Of a stretch of 64,000 nucleotides of DNA, positions 11,750 through 23,075 are shown in pieces. The position numbers and the translations under genes were made by a program. The notes beneath the pieces are model-generated. The model worked only from the letters and a program-made list of their open reading frames with translations, ran no database searches and was not told the origin of the DNA. This DNA is from Melitaea cinxia (lineage: Eukaryota; Arthropoda; Insecta; Lepidoptera; Nymphalidae): NCBI RefSeq assembly GCF_905220565.1, contig NC_059418.1, positions 11,681,941 to 11,745,940 of the forward strand, written 5' to 3'. How positions within the stretch are numbered: the first letter of the stretch is position 1; every line of letters starts with the position of its first letter.

Positions 11750-12090
11750 AAATGAGCATACGTTAAAAAAAATTCATTAAAGCTTGGACACCATATGGTA
11801 TTACGATAAACTTTTGAAAATACAAATGGTATTGAGACTCAAAAAAATGTCAATATTAAATTAGCCGGTGAATGATTGTCAAGGCTTTCGTGCAAATATA
11901 CATTCATACAATACAAACAAAATGATTTTTTTTTAAATTTCACATGGAAGAAATGTCAGTCAATCCATTGTTCTGCACAGTTTGTTATTAGCTTCAAACT
12001 ATCTTTGATAATATTTGTCACTCACTTACTTCAGCTTATCGCAGTCCACTGCTGGACATAGGCCTCCACAAGTTCGAACCAAAAACATTA
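11750..12090 (+). repeat. 300 bp duplicate of 6690-6994 followed by Repeat-2 stub
   Basis: Same order of blocks as 6690-6994, then 'cgcagtccactgctggacat' and 'aggcctccacaagttcg' before the match stops. Confidence 0.6.
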
Positions 12091-12144
12091 GAAAACCTTT
12101 ATAGTTGTGGTTGAAAGTGGAGCTAACAACGATGATGAATATAA

Positions 12145-12413
12145 TTTTTTTTTTATATCACTATTTCGGCAAACAAGCGTACGGCTCACCTAGACGCCTG
12201 CAACACCAGAAGCATCGCAAGCGCGTTGCCGACCCAATCCCCAATCCCCCCCAGGAGCTCTGGTCACCTTATTCACCAACAGGAACGCAATACTGCTTGA
12301 AAGCAGTATTATTTAGCTGTGATCTTCTGTAAGGTCGAGAAGCTTCCCTAGTCGGGCTGCTCCATATTTTGAGCAAGAAATTCCTGCTGTGCCCTACCTC
12401 AGTTGTCAGATTA
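12145..12413 (-). repeat. SINE-1, full length
   Basis: Begins with the T run (reverse poly-A) and 'tcggcaaacaagcgtacggc', and ends 'gccctacctcagt'. A small deletion removes the 'tgatggtaagcg' block. Confidence 0.7.
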
Positions 12414-12740
12414 TGCAGAGACGTGTCGGTAAGAAACTTCTAACTCTTAAAAGAAATTATTTCGTATAAAATCGGTACGTTTTAGATTATAAGAGATAAA
12501 TTTACTATCGAGCGGTAAGATGTATTAAGAATCTGTAGCTTATAGCCAGAAATATCAGTGCCATATTCCCGGAATAGCGTTGTAACCCAAGCAGAGTCGA
12601 CGTAGGTAGCCAATTTTTTGTTAACTTGACAGACATTAATGGTCAATATATTTTCGACTTCCTAAATAACTCGAATCGGTTTATTTAAAAACAAATTATG
12701 AAGTTTAAGATGGTATTAACGTAATTGTGTTTACTCGAAA
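12414..12740. other. No gene recognised
   Basis: About 330 bp without supported features. Confidence 0.35.
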
Positions 12741-12744
12741 ACTA

Positions 12745-13640
12745 ATAATTGTGTTTGCTCGCAAACGAAAAAAAAACCGACTTCAATTACAACGACACGA
12801 GTAATACAACGTGGATCGACGAAAAAATAGTCAATTAACTACGTGTTATCAAAGATTACTCAAAAAGTAGTTATCAGATCTCAATAAAATTTATATGTCA
12901 CCACATGACAAACATCGGCTTTCGATAAAATTAAAAATTATTAAAATCGGTACACCTAGTAAAAAGTTATTGCGGATTTTCAAGAGTTTCCCTCGATTTC
13001 TCTGGGATCCCATCATCAGCTCCTGGTTTCCTTATCATGGTACTAAACTAGAGATATCTTTTTTCCTACAAAAAATTATTATCAAAATCGGTACATCCAG
13101 TAGAAAGTTATGCGGTATAATACAACGTAGGTCGACGAAAAAAGCGTCAAGTAAAAACGCATTATTAGATATAAAACTGAGGTAGGGCACAGCAGGAATT
13201 TCCTGCTCAAAATATGGAGCAGCCCGACTGGGGTAGTACCTCGACCTTACAGAAGATCACAGCAAAATAATACTGTTTTCAAGCGGTATTGTGTTCCTGT
13301 TGGTGAGTAAGGTGACCAGAGCTCCTGGGAGGGATTGGGGATTGGGTCGGCAACGCGCTTTCGATGCTTCTGGTGTTGCAGGCGTCTATAAGCTACGGTA
13401 ATCGCTTACCATCAGGTGAGCCGTACGCTTGCTTGCCGACCTAGTGACATAAAAAAAAAAAAAAATATAACTCGAAAAGTAGTTGTTAGATCTCAAATAA
13501 ATTTAAATTGGACCAATTGACACATATCACCTTTCGATTAAAAAAACTTGTCGAAATTGGTCCACACGGTCAAAAGTTCTGAAGTAACATACATTAAAAA
13601 AAATGCAGTCGAATTGAGGTCGGTTAAAAATTAGTACTCC
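12745..13640 (-). repeat. AACCGACTTC-type element carrying a SINE-1 insertion
   Basis: It starts 'attgtgtttgctcgcaaacg' and 'accgacttcaattac', the reverse of the element's right end. Internal sequence runs to 13175 and resumes after the SINE at 13466 with 'taactcgaaaagtagttgtt', finishing at 'gaattgaggtcggttaaaaa'. The pieces either side of the SINE are co-linear with 2937-3545. Confidence 0.6.
13176..13465 (+). repeat. SINE-1, full length reference copy
   Basis: Runs from 'actgaggtagggcacagcag' through 'ggagcagcccgactggggta', 'gtgagtaaggtgaccagagc', 'gggtcggcaacgcgc' and 'gctacggtaatcgcttacca' to 'gacctagtgacat' plus a 15-base A run. The poly-A tail, dispersion on both strands and lack of coding potential support a SINE. 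The 5' head does not show a clean tRNA B box, so the pol III promoter type is unsure. Confidence 0.75.
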
Positions 13641-13792
13641 CAGTAATAAGTTATACGTCACTCGGATTGAGAATCTGGAAGAAATTTTTTAAAGTCGGTT
13701 AAAAATGAAACCAAAATGCTAAACTTATATTAAATGAATCTCCAAACTCACCTTTTTATTGTTATTTCATATTATATTACATTTACAAGAAG

Positions 13793-13952
13793 GCAGCGTC
13801 TTCCGCGCGACAAAGCCAGCCCTGCGGTCACCAACCCGCCTGCCCAGCGTGGTGACTATGGGCAAAACACATGAGTTCACGTTATTTTTGGCGTAAACTT
13901 GTGGAGGCCTATGTCCAGCAGTGGACTGTACAGGCTGTAATGCTGATGATGA
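13793..13952 (-). repeat. Repeat-2 fragment
   Basis: Contains 'cgacaaagccagccctgcgg' and 'cctatgtccagcagtggact', ending with a (GAT)n stretch. Confidence 0.6.
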
Positions 13953-14219
13953 CAAGAAGGTACCACAGATTCGGAATGTAGATCCGATTCCGATTGATAA
14001 ATATATACATATATATACAAACATTACACCCAGACTCAGGCGGGAATCACATCCGCGGAGCAGAAAGCAAGCCACTTAAAATTGCGCCAACGAGCTAGTC
14101 GAATGAGTAAATTTTTACAACGCACGCGGACACCATCACAAAAAACCGACACCCTGAAGTTAAATACATCGATGAGAAATGTACAATAAAATAAAATATA
14201 GTCCATACTATTCTATATG

Positions 14220-14585
14220 GGCCTCATAAGAAGGCTCAAAGTCGCTCAGCGGGCGATGGAGAGGGCAACGTTTGGTATTTCCCTACGTGATAGAGTCAGA
14301 AATGAGGATATCCGTAGGAGAATCAGGGTAACCGACATTGCTCGAAGGATCGCAAGTTGAAATGGCAATGGGCAGGACACATAGCTCGAAGAACAGATGG
14401 CCGAAGGGGCGGAAAGGTTCTCGAATGGTGACCGCGTACCGGGTGCCCCATGAGGTGGACCGACGATCTTGTCAGGGTCGCTGGAAGCCGCGGGATGCGT
14501 GCTGCGCAGGAGCGATCATCGTGGAAAGCTTTAGGAGAGGCTTATGCTCAGCAGTTGGCGTCCGTGAGCTGATATGATGATGATG
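14220..14585 (+). pseudogene. RTE-type LINE reverse transcriptase C-terminal remnant
   Basis: Frame-shifted translation gives pieces such as QRAMERATFGISLRDRVRNE and, in another frame, SKNRWPKGRKGS. These resemble the C-terminal tail of RTE-type LINE polyproteins common in insects (recognised by eye, not searched). The end is a (GAT)n tail at 14573-14585, as expected for an RTE 3' terminus. At least one frameshift and a stop near 14358 show it is dead. A minus-strand relative lies at 17105-17310. Confidence 0.6.
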
Positions 14586-14880
14586 ACTCTTCTATAGCTT
14601 TCTTCTGTAAATGAACTATCCAACACAAAAATAATATTTCAATTTAAACTAGACGCTTAAACAAACAAACAAACTTTTCAGCTTTTTATTACTAGTTTAG
14701 ATATTTTTCTATAATATGCAAAAAAAAGTAAGCAACTTAATAAAATATCAAAAATATCGAATACTTTCAAAATAGCCTCTAGTGACGGAGCGCGCGTCAG
14801 ACGAAATTTGCGTATTACGTAATCAGATAAAGCAAAGCATATACCTGTCTCTTTTATACTAAAATATCTATATTTATAAT
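14586..14880. other. No gene recognised
   Basis: AT-rich sequence without supported features. Confidence 0.35.
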
Positions 14881-14882
14881 AA

Positions 14883-15560
14883 TTGTATTTGCTAGCAAAC
14901 TAAAAAAAAACCGACTTCAATTACATCGACCAGTAATACAACGTAGGTAGACGAAAAAATGTCAAGTAAATACGCGTTATCAAAGACTAGCGACCCGCCC
15001 CGGCTTTGCACGGGTGCAATGCTGATACTAAACATACTACAGAATGTCGTTATTTATAGTATGACGCTAGCTTAACATGGTTATTAACAAAATAACAACA
15101 TTCAAATATGCGTCGTTAGATTACACGTTGTTACAGAATGCGGTGAAGAAATAAAGGTTCACTGCTTGTTCCCCGTAGGTGATAGCGTGATAATATGTAG
15201 CCTATATCTTGACCTGACTTCTTAATAATATTCGTGCCAAATTTGAAGTAAATCCATGCAGTACTTTTTGAGTTTATCCCGGACATACATACAGACAAAC
15301 AGACAAAAATTCTAAAAACTATATTTTTGGCTTCGGTATCGATTGTAAATCACACCCCAAGTATTCTTTAAAAAAATATTCAATGTACAGTTTTGATTTT
15401 CTTACCATTTTATTATATGTATATAGATTATTCAAAATGTAGTCATCCGATCTCGATCAAATTTAAATGGCACTACAAAACAAACATCTATCGTTTAAAA
15501 CGAGAAAGCAAGAATCATCAGAATGAGTGTACCCAGTAAGTAATTATGCAGTATAAATAC
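14883..15560 (-). repeat. AACCGACTTC-type element split by a second element
   Basis: The first piece has 'aaaccgacttcaattacatc', and internal sequence resumes after about 15425 ('gtagtcatccgatctcgatc'). Between them, 14986-15420 starts 'gactagcgacccgccccggc', a separate dispersed element without coding sequence. Confidence 0.45.
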
Positions 15561-15687
15561 ACCTTTTTTTATAGTTGGCCTTTGACACCGTTACCTTGTA
15601 ACAAAAGCGACATTAACGACCAAATTTTTATATGTAGGTAAATTTTTTTTTTTGTTTTTTTATAAAAAAAAAACAGTGATTGTAAAG

Positions 15688-15967
15688 TTTTATTATATCA
15701 CTAGGTCGGCAAACAAGCGTACGGCTCACCTGATGGTAAGCGATTACCGTAGCTTATAGACGTATGTAACACTAGAAGCATCGTAGGCGCGTTGCCGACC
15801 CTACCTCCAATCCATTCAGGAGCTCTGTCACCTTACTCACCAACAGGAACACGATACTGCTTGAAAACAGTATTATTTAACTGTGACCTTCTGTAAGGTC
15901 GAGGTACTTCTCCAGTCGGTTTGCTCCAGATTTCAAACAGGATATTTCCCGCTATACCTACCCCAGT
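15688..15967 (-). repeat. SINE-1, full length
   Basis: Begins 'ttattatatcactaggtcgg' and ends 'ctaccccagtt'; all internal blocks are present in order. Confidence 0.7.
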
Positions 15968-15983
15968 TAATCAGTCATAGCGA

Positions 15984-16084
15984 TGTTTCTGATGTGTGAT
16001 GTTGCAGACGTCTATAAGCTACGGTAATCGCTTACCATCAGGTGAGCCGTACGCTTGTTTGCTGACCTATTTGTATAAAAAAAA
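15984..16084 (+). repeat. SINE-1 3'-half fragment
   Basis: Contains 'gctacggtaatcgcttacca' and 'gccgtacgcttgtttgctga', with a trailing A run. Confidence 0.6.
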
Positions 16085-16114
16085 TATTGGTGAGGGAGTT
16101 TTTCTAGCTGTGAC

Positions 16115-16442
16115 ATTTTTAACCGACTTAAAAAAAGGAGGAGGTCACTCAATTCGATCGTACACATATATATTTTTTTTTTCATGTATGTTCGAGGGTG
16201 GCTCCGTTGTTTATGAACCGATTTTGATAATTCTTTTTTTGTTTTAAAGGAGATATCCCAAGTGTCGTACCGTGATAAGGAAACCAGTATCTGATGGTGG
16301 AACCTCAGAGAAATCGAGGGAAACCCTCGAAAATCGTAGTGACGACTAGTGCGTTTGTTAATTTTTTTCGTCTACTTACGTTGTATTACTTCTCGATGTA
16401 ATTGAAGTCGGTTTTTTTCGTTGTCGAGCAAACACAATTATT
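16115..16442 (+). repeat. AACCGACTTC-type element, internally deleted
   Basis: Starts 'taaccgacttaaaaaaagga' and ends 'gaagtcggtttttttcgttg' plus 'cgagcaaacacaattatt'. It is shorter than the 600 bp copy at 2937-3545. Confidence 0.55.
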
Positions 16443-16700
16443 AATCTGTTTCAATTGAGTATATGTTACTGTGTCTTATCAACGCACAGACGGAAATGTC
16501 GGTGTTTGATAAAAGTTCCTAATATTGATAATAATGTTTATGTTTTTTATAAATTTTACCGGACGAGACGTCTTTTCCGGTTTTACAATACTTAGTCCAG
16601 TCACCACCAGTCACCTGAAGGGAAGTTAGCATAGTGATCAAAATTACAGGCTTTTGTACTAGTATTGGCGATCGATTCTCGTTTCCATAGTTATTTATAT
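16443..16700. other. No gene recognised
   Basis: Unique AT-rich sequence. Confidence 0.3.
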
Positions 16701-16702
16701 AG

Positions 16703-16882
16703 GACTAGCTTTTACCTGCGGCTTCACTCGCATTGTTGTTTTTTTATAATAAGTATCCTATGTTACTTCCAATACCTCCAAGAATGTGTACAAAGTTTCG
16801 TGATGATCGGTTAAGTAGTTTTCGCGTGAAAGCGTAACAAACAAACTTACATTCACATTTATAATATTATCCTCTATTATGC
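16703..16882 (+). repeat. Dispersed element starting GACTAGCTTTTACC
   Basis: Contains 'gactagcttttacctgcggc' and 'cgtgatgatcggttaagtag', and ends '.ttcacatttataatatta'. I recall this type of short element as frequent in insect genomes. Helitron-like origin is possible but not shown. Confidence 0.4.
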
Positions 16883-16904
16883 TATGCATGTATTTATACA
16901 TATA

Positions 16905-17025
16905 AACTTTTCTCTGGAATCATTCTATTTACTGAAGAAAACCGCATCAAAATCCGTTGTACAGTTTTAAAAATCTAAGTATAGAGACAGCGGGAAGCGA
17001 CTTTGTTTTATACTATGTAATGATA
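16905..17025 (-). repeat. Short repeat, inverted partner of 18690-18800
   Basis: Shares 'aaaaccgcatcaaaatccgt' and 'cattctatttactgaag' with the reverse strand of 18690-18800. Confidence 0.45.
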
Positions 17026-17104
17026 CATATTTGTATTTTGTCTGGGCGTTTATTTATGCTTGTCCCTTTCCCGGATCTTAGATCACAATTTTCTTTCTAG
17101 TTGG

Positions 17105-17310
17105 GTCTGGTGAGTTTGGAATTAGAATTCCCAAGCCTATGTCTGCGGACTATGTCGATTACTTTCGTTCTCTCGCGGATAGTCTCATTTCTAATCCTAT
17201 CTTTGAGAGAAACCCCTAGCATAGCCCGTTCCATTGCACGTTGAGCGACTTTAAGCTAGTGGACCAGTCCCTTCTTCAGTGTCCACGTCTCGGCTCCATA
17301 ATGAAATAAT
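17105..17310 (-). pseudogene. RTE-type LINE remnant
   Basis: Reverse-strand relative of 14220-14360: 'tctttgagagaaacccctag' and 'gcccgttccattgcacgttg' are the complement of the ISLRDR and QRAMERA coding blocks. It is broken and short. Confidence 0.5.
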
Positions 17311-17324
17311 AATGGACGTATCTA

Positions 17325-17676
17325 GTAACATCGCTTCGGCCCGTATCTCACTACTTGACATAGGCTTCTCAACATGTAGGAGAAGAATCAGAGCTTAATC
17401 CACCACGCAGCTCCAATGCGGGTTGGCGGATATATTCCCTACTATGAGTAACGATCGCTATCAGGTGTACATAATAACAACCGGGACCGACGGCTTAACG
17501 TGCTCTCCGAGGCACGGTGGGTAGACCCACAAGGACTGCACAAACACCCAGACCACGGCAAACACCTGAATGGCCAATACAAATGTTTGTCATGTGCGAG
17601 GATCGAACCCGCAACCGCCAGTGCAACAGGCACAATCCATGGCTGTGACCGTTACGCCAACGCGGCGTCAATATTA
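17325..17676 (-). repeat. tRNA-headed SINE, full length
   Basis: Read on the minus strand it starts GACGCCGCGTTGGCGTAACG and has a B-box-like GGTTCGATCC. It then runs through 'cacgttaagccgtcggtccc'-type sequence to a tail resembling 'cctatg.ccagcagtggga'. The head has A- and B-box spacing like a tRNA but the rest does not fold as one, so I call a tRNA-derived SINE. Related copies: 24065-24285 (plus), 57605-57905 (minus). Confidence 0.6.
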
Positions 17677-18220
17677 AAAATCTGAGGGGAAAACATATTA
17701 GCATACCTTTCGATCTGAAATAATCAAGTCTCATCATAATCATTACAGCAATAAAAATATTTTATGTTACGATTAATTTTCATAAATTTACTTTTGCTTG
17801 TGGCGATATAAAATACACTTACGCCCCGTAGCATCTCATCACCCTTTTAGTTCACGCCCCTGGTCGAAGACGGCCCTGGCTCTCAGAGTAAGTAACAAAT
17901 AGCAAAGTAAAATTTACCACGATCTTGCACTATTTGAACAAACAAAGCATTGTATAACTTTCGCAAACTCAAGATTCCCGGTAAAGTGATCTCAAGCACT
18001 TAGTGCTTTCCTGTTATTTCACTCGAACACTTACTAACATACCTTAAAAGGAGCTAGTTTGTACGTAACGCTAAATAATTTGATGCTAAGTTCCCAGCCG
18101 CATCTGCCCGTCTATTTTCCACAAATTGAAATACTATTTAATCGAGGTGTATGTGATTTTCATCATTGGAAAGAGTGATTAATGAGGAAATTTTGATTGA
18201 ATAATTTGTAACGGTTTTTA
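17677..18220. other. No gene recognised
   Basis: About 540 bp without supported features. Confidence 0.35.
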
Positions 18221-18221
18221 T

Positions 18222-18290
18222 TATTACAAAACTGGGAAACAAGCTTACAGACCACTTGATGGCAAGCGAATGTCGTAGCTTATGGTCTTC
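18222..18290 (-). repeat. SINE-1 fragment, degenerate
   Basis: 'gggaaacaagcttacagacc' and 'gatggcaagcgaatgtcgta' match the SINE-1 3' region in reverse complement. Confidence 0.4.
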
Positions 18291-18554
18291 ATATAATGAT
18301 CTTCAAATATACTCACATATATAACGCTAACTTGAGGATTGATCGCTATGAGATGACAAACTTCGTTCAATTATAAATATAGAAAGAAAGAAGAAAAAAA
18401 GAAAGAAACACGTTTATTCGGAGCATCACTCAAAAACGCAGACAGTTTTTACACAAAAAAGTCACACTTAAATAGACATAATAATAATTAATAAATAACT
18501 ACATATAGAAAAAAGAAAACAAGACCAATAAAAAGAAATTTACAAGAAAAATAT

Positions 18555-19042
18555 ACTTTGACTAACCCTTGGCGCAGTTTGTAGTAGACTCCTTTCTGCT
18601 CCACGGGTTGTGGCTTCGATTTCCGACTGAGTCTGGGTGTAATATTTGTGTTTATACATATATGTATTATTTTCATTTATCATTACATAGTATAAAACAA
18701 AGTCACTTCTCAGCTAAAAGTATGTTTAGATCTTTAAAACTACGCAACGGATTTTGATGCGGTTTTCTTTAGTAAACAGAGTGATTCCAGAGGGAGGTAT
18801 ATGTAAAATACATGCATAATATAGTAGAGGAACACACATAGTTTTTGCAACCGTGCGAAGCCGGGGCGGGCCTCGGAGAGAACATTAAGCCGTCGGTCCC
18901 GTTTGTTATTATGTACTGACAGCGATAGTTAGTAGGGAATATATCTGCTAGCTTGCAGTGGAACAATGTGGTGGATTAAGCTCTGGTCCTTCTCCTACAT
19001 GGGGAAAGAGGCCTATGCCCAGCAGTGGGATATTACAGGCTG
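18555..19042 (+). repeat. tRNA-headed SINE pieces with a nested short repeat
   Basis: The head at 18560-18645 ('cttggcgcagtttgtagtag', B-box-like 'ggcttcgatttcc') parallels 20843-20960. The segment 18690-18800 is the inverted partner of 16905-17025. From 18860, 'cggagagaacattaagccgt' to 'cctatgcccagcagtgggat' is the usual SINE tail. Confidence 0.5.
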
Positions 19043-19324
19043 GCAAAACAGGCCCACAAGCGCGGTTGTAGCTCCACGTTTCTGTCTATCTTCTCTTCTA
19101 ACTAAAGTAAACGTGTCTATTTTAGGTTCGCATGTGTAATAAAATTACACAAACAATATTGAAATTGTCTGAGAATAAATTTAAAGTTTGTATTAAAAAT
19201 AAAATTAATAGCTAGCTTCTTATTCGGTGCAGGATTATATAATTGATAAAGATGCGTAGACTCAGTGAAGCTGTATGTCATGCAAGATTAAAAAATTGTA
19301 TAAAAACACAGTTTTTATATTTTT

Positions 19325-19490
19325 TTTTTAAAAGTAACTGCGGAGTTTCTTGTTGATTCTTCTCTGCAGAATCTGCATTCCGAATCGGCGATAGTTTAAC
19401 TTTTAAATTCCACTATAAATGAATAAAAATAAATAAAACTTGTGCTTTTGAACACTATTTAAATAAAGATCTTTTTGATTTTTGATTTAG
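19325..19490 (+). repeat. CR1-like LINE 3' end
   Basis: 'agtaactgcggagtttcttg', 'gaatctgcattccgaatcgg' and then 'ttttgatttttgattt' as a short tandem tail. The layout is that of a 5'-truncated LINE end. Confidence 0.55.
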
Positions 19491-19494
19491 TGCT

Positions 19495-20250
19495 GGCTTG
19501 TCAATAGTGCTTCTGTCAAAATGGCCGCCCGTCTTCCAAGATTGACGCCCCGCTAGATTGCCTCTAAAAATCAAAAGTTCTCTCCTAAAAATAACTAACA
19601 TTGAATTTATTTATAAGTAATTTATTATAATATCGCTTGTGACAACATTTAATATTCTAATAACATTTTTTTTAATTTCCTTTTGTGCAACTTTCGTCAT
19701 AACGAATACAAAAAAAAATAATTGTCAATTCGGTTTTGAAGTTAACCATCCGTTCATTTCAGTGTTTCATTTCTTATTTTTATCGATTTTTATGATTAAT
19801 TAATAACTGTAATTTATTTATGAAGTATGTACCTGCAGTCTTGGACGTGATCGTATGTTAAAATGAAACGTGTTACTTATACTGCAGGTACTATAAGAAT
19901 AAAAGGTATTTCGAAGAAAGGTTTGCCCATCACGGTATGGAAGTACTTGGGTTAGAGAAAATTGTCGAGTATAATGTAGGACTGTTCGTCATGTCCAGGG
20001 CTGGCGACTTACCGAATATATGTATTGTATTTTTTTTTAAATATAATTAGGTCGCTGCAACATAAAAATACCTGGAAATGTCGGTATTAAAAATATTGCA
20101 GCTTTAACTAGGGAGGTCGTATAGTATAATAATAAGACTGCTCTCAAGCTTTGTGTTCCTGTAGTGGGTAAGGAGAGCTAAAATATATACATATGTTCTC
20201 GTACCACAGTTGGATTTGGTTTATGGTTATTGATACAGTTGGTTTTAATT
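19495..20250. other. No gene recognised
   Basis: About 750 bp. The 'aaaatggccgcccgtcttcc' patch near 19515 is GC-richer, but no ORF or splice pattern supports a gene. Confidence 0.35.
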
Positions 20251-20252
20251 TT

Positions 20253-20336
20253 AATAGGGTCGACAACTCACTTGCGATGCTTCTGGTTTCGCAGACGTCT
20301 ATAAGCTACGGTAATCGTTTACCATCAGGTACGCCA
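20253..20336 (+). repeat. SINE-1 3' fragment
   Basis: 'acgtctataagctacggtaa' and 'cgtttaccatcaggt' are diagnostic blocks of SINE-1. Confidence 0.5.
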
Positions 20337-20359
20337 ACACCTACAACGATGAAAAAATT

Positions 20360-20530
20360 AGTGTCTTTACACCACACGACAGAAGTAAAACTTCTTTACT
20401 TCCATCTAACTTATATCTTCCTCTCAACTTCCGTTCACCTTGCCCGATTACACTTTTCGTAATCCTCTCGTTACGCATTCACCAGCTTACTCCCCTAGTC
20501 AAGAGAGCGTAATAAAATTTTACTTAAAAA
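20360..20530 (-). repeat. Repeat-10 copy
   Basis: 'ccacacgacagaagtaaaac' through 'cgcattcaccagcttactcc' to 'gcgtaataaaattttac'. Same block order as 62190-62395. Confidence 0.55.
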
Positions 20531-20840
20531 AATATAATAATTTTTTCTAAAAACTATTTAGGTATATGCCAGCCCTAGCGTGTCGGTCGCTTGCAGGGCT
20601 CTAATCGCTCCACCACACACTTCCTCCCCATTCACAGCCAACAATGCGTACATTTGCAAAATTCCACGAGAAGCTCCTTATCAATGAATATTATTTGTTC
20701 ATCAATGGACAAGGTATTAGTACCACACGGGGTTTTGTACATTTTAACGGTCTTTCGTAGCTGTTCTTTGAGATTTGATGTGATGTTTTAAAGCCTATCC
20801 TTCCCGCGGGAGTTTCTCCAGGTAAGCTACAAATAATATA
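20531..20840. other. No gene recognised
   Basis: No supported features. Confidence 0.3.
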
Positions 20841-20842
20841 TG

Positions 20843-20962
20843 ACTAGCCCGTTGGCGCAATTTGTTGTGGCCCTCGTTTCTGTTCCGCGGGTTTTGGGTT
20901 CGATTCCCGCCTGAGTCTAATATATATATAAAGGTATATATATTGTTTCTATGTATATTTAT
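20843..20962 (+). repeat. tRNA-like SINE head
   Basis: 'agcccgttggcgcaatttgt' followed by B-box-like 'gggttcgattcccgcc' about 45 bases later, then AT-rich sequence. It lacks an acceptor-stem partner, so it is not a functional tRNA gene. Confidence 0.5.
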
Positions 20963-21538
20963 CAAAGATAAAACAGTTATACCACCCGGTTGTTACCTAT
21001 AACACAAGTATTGAATTGCTTACCTTAGGAATATACGACCGTGTGTGAATGTTATAAGAAAAAAATAATAAATAAGTATCATAAGTCCCTGATAAATTTT
21101 ATCTTAGATGTAAGGTGATAGATTTTATCAGTAGGAACAATACAGGCTATTACTATACAGAGGTCTGTTTCTTTAACTAAAACTACGGACTTTAATCTAG
21201 TTAAAGAACTTTTACACGTAAGATGTTTCTGATAAAGTGCCCAGGGACTTTATCTGTAGGATTTTAAATATTATCAAGACTGTGGGCTTATAGAAGAGTT
21301 TCTTGCCAATTCCCCTCGGTAGCTTTACCATAATTATAACTAGTGGCCGCCCAGCGGTCGAAATTCGATCGTAATTAATTTAAATTATAAGTTTGAACAT
21401 TATCCACGTTCATTTGTCAAAGACAATACTTCTATAACAATAAACAAAAGAGTATATATGCGTGTGTGTGTCAAATACACGGTAGTGTGTGTAATGTTTT
21501 TTTATCGATTTAATGTATTTTTTATCTATAATTTAAAA
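20963..21538. other. No gene recognised
   Basis: About 575 bp without supported features. Confidence 0.35.
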
Positions 21539-21539
21539 A

Positions 21540-21662
21540 ATATTAGCATTCTGCACTCCTTCTCTATACAAACTATAAGTGTGCGAAATTTCATACTCCT
21601 CCGTCCGCGCAATTTTCGTAAAAATGGGTACAAAGTTTTTGCTTCACATATTAATATATAGA
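21540..21662 (+). repeat. Interspersed repeat, partner of 6058-6190
   Basis: 'ttagcattctgcactccttc' and 'gtgcgaaatttcatactcct' are shared in inverse orientation with 6058-6190. Confidence 0.5.
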
Positions 21663-21674
21663 TTTACTAATTAA

Positions 21675-21820
21675 GAACATACTTAACCTTAAAATCTTTG
21701 ACAGGAGACGACACCATGCTATTTTTAATATGTACGATTTTCTTTTTGTGTTACCCACACATTAGGAATTCTAAACATTTTTTAATATCATATCAAAAAT
21801 TGACCGCTCCAGCGGTAAGC
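21675..21820 (-). repeat. Tail of the tRNA-like repeat seen at 36480-36735
   Basis: 'aatctttgacaggagacgac' and 'gtgttacccacacattagga' are the reverse complement of 36655-36735. The segment ends in 'atatcaaaaattgacc', as in that copy. Confidence 0.55.
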
Positions 21821-22136
21821 GGTTAAGTACTTTTAAATGTAACTTAATAATTTTATATTAATACGCTAAGATTAAGATGTTTGACCCTCTTTTAAGAAAA
21901 ACCTCACAATTACTCCACATAAAATATATATCATTTTATAAATAATTGCGTGCTCTGCCGGAATCCACAACTAAAAAAATAATATTATTGCCTTTGTTTT
22001 TGTAAATTAATTAATTATTAAAATTGTATATAGGACGGATTTAATTTTGAAACAACGTCAACACGATTGACGGTCGGTTTTTTTTTTACTTATTCAGTGC
22101 GAATTATTCGCACGGGTATTGCTGGTGATTTATATT
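21821..22136. other. No gene recognised
   Basis: AT-rich, no supported features. Confidence 0.3.
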
Positions 22137-22137
22137 T

Positions 22138-22432
22138 TTAACCGACTTCCAAAAAAGGAGGAGGTTCTCAATTCGACTGTATTTTTTTTTAATGTATGTT
22201 ACATCAGAGCTTTTGACCGGGTGGACCGATTTCGACAAATTTTGTTTTAATCGAAAGCTGATGTTTATCATGTGGTCACATACAAATTCTATCGAGATCT
22301 GATAACTACTTTTTGAGTAATCTTTGATAACGCGTAGTTACTTGACTATTTTTTCGTCGATCTACGTTGTATTACTCGTCGATGTAATTGAAGTCGGTTT
22401 TTTTTTCGTTTGCAAGCAAACACAATTATTTC
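22138..22432 (+). repeat. AACCGACTTC-type element, short form
   Basis: Complete ends: 'ttaaccgacttccaaaaaag' and 'gaagtcggttttttttt' with 'cgtttgcaagcaaacacaat'. About 295 bp, compared with 600 bp at 2937-3545. Confidence 0.6.
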
Positions 22433-22798
22433 GTTATTTTCTAGAACAGTCAAAGCTCCTCGAAAACTATTCTTAATTTTTTCACAAAACCTCCCTTTGG
22501 AATGGCTGTCAATCGACCACCGGAAACAGTTGACAATAGAAGTAACATCTCAACTTCTATAGTCATTGGTAACAATTTACAACACTTGCAATGTTTATTA
22601 AGTCTTTGACTGTTAAGTTTGGTGTCATAATTGTTCTTTTTGTTAGAACAGGACCGGATTTGATACGGGGCATTTGTTTATTTATTTCTATATTAAACGA
22701 TACATACAAGTTTACAGTGTTTTGCTCCAGACACGAGTAATTTATCCAAAAAATAATCATATGTAGTCAAACCAGGAAAACTAGCACGTTGGCGTATG
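22433..22798. other. No gene recognised
   Basis: No supported features. Confidence 0.3.
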
Positions 22799-22799
22799 T

Positions 22800-23075
22800 A
22801 CATTAGATTTTAATTTTAATATCTGCTCTTCAACGCCATCTCTCGGAGTCTATTGACAACTGCCTGTAGCGCCATCTTCATGCCAGAATCATTAAAAATT
22901 TCATTTTCCAAACCAGCTGACATGGCCAACTTAACTATGTGTGTGAATATAATACTACTACTATACTTTTTAACAATATCATTTTATATTTAAAAAAAAA
23001 ATCTGACAAAAACATCCGCAAAAAAAGTTATTTCGATTCGGAGCAGCCGCTCGTAAGTCATTTGTTTATTTATTA
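22800..23075 (+). repeat. Repeat-8 copy (direct repeat of 43555-43815)
   Basis: Shares 'gcgccatcttcatgccagaa', 'cattttccaaaccagct' and 'cagccgctcgtaagtcattt' with 43555-43815, in the same order and strand. Confidence 0.55.

Noticed and set aside
20843..20920. tRNA gene candidate (A- and B-box-like motifs)
   Set aside because: No matching acceptor stem or anticodon arm is visible. The same head occurs at 18560 attached to SINE sequence.
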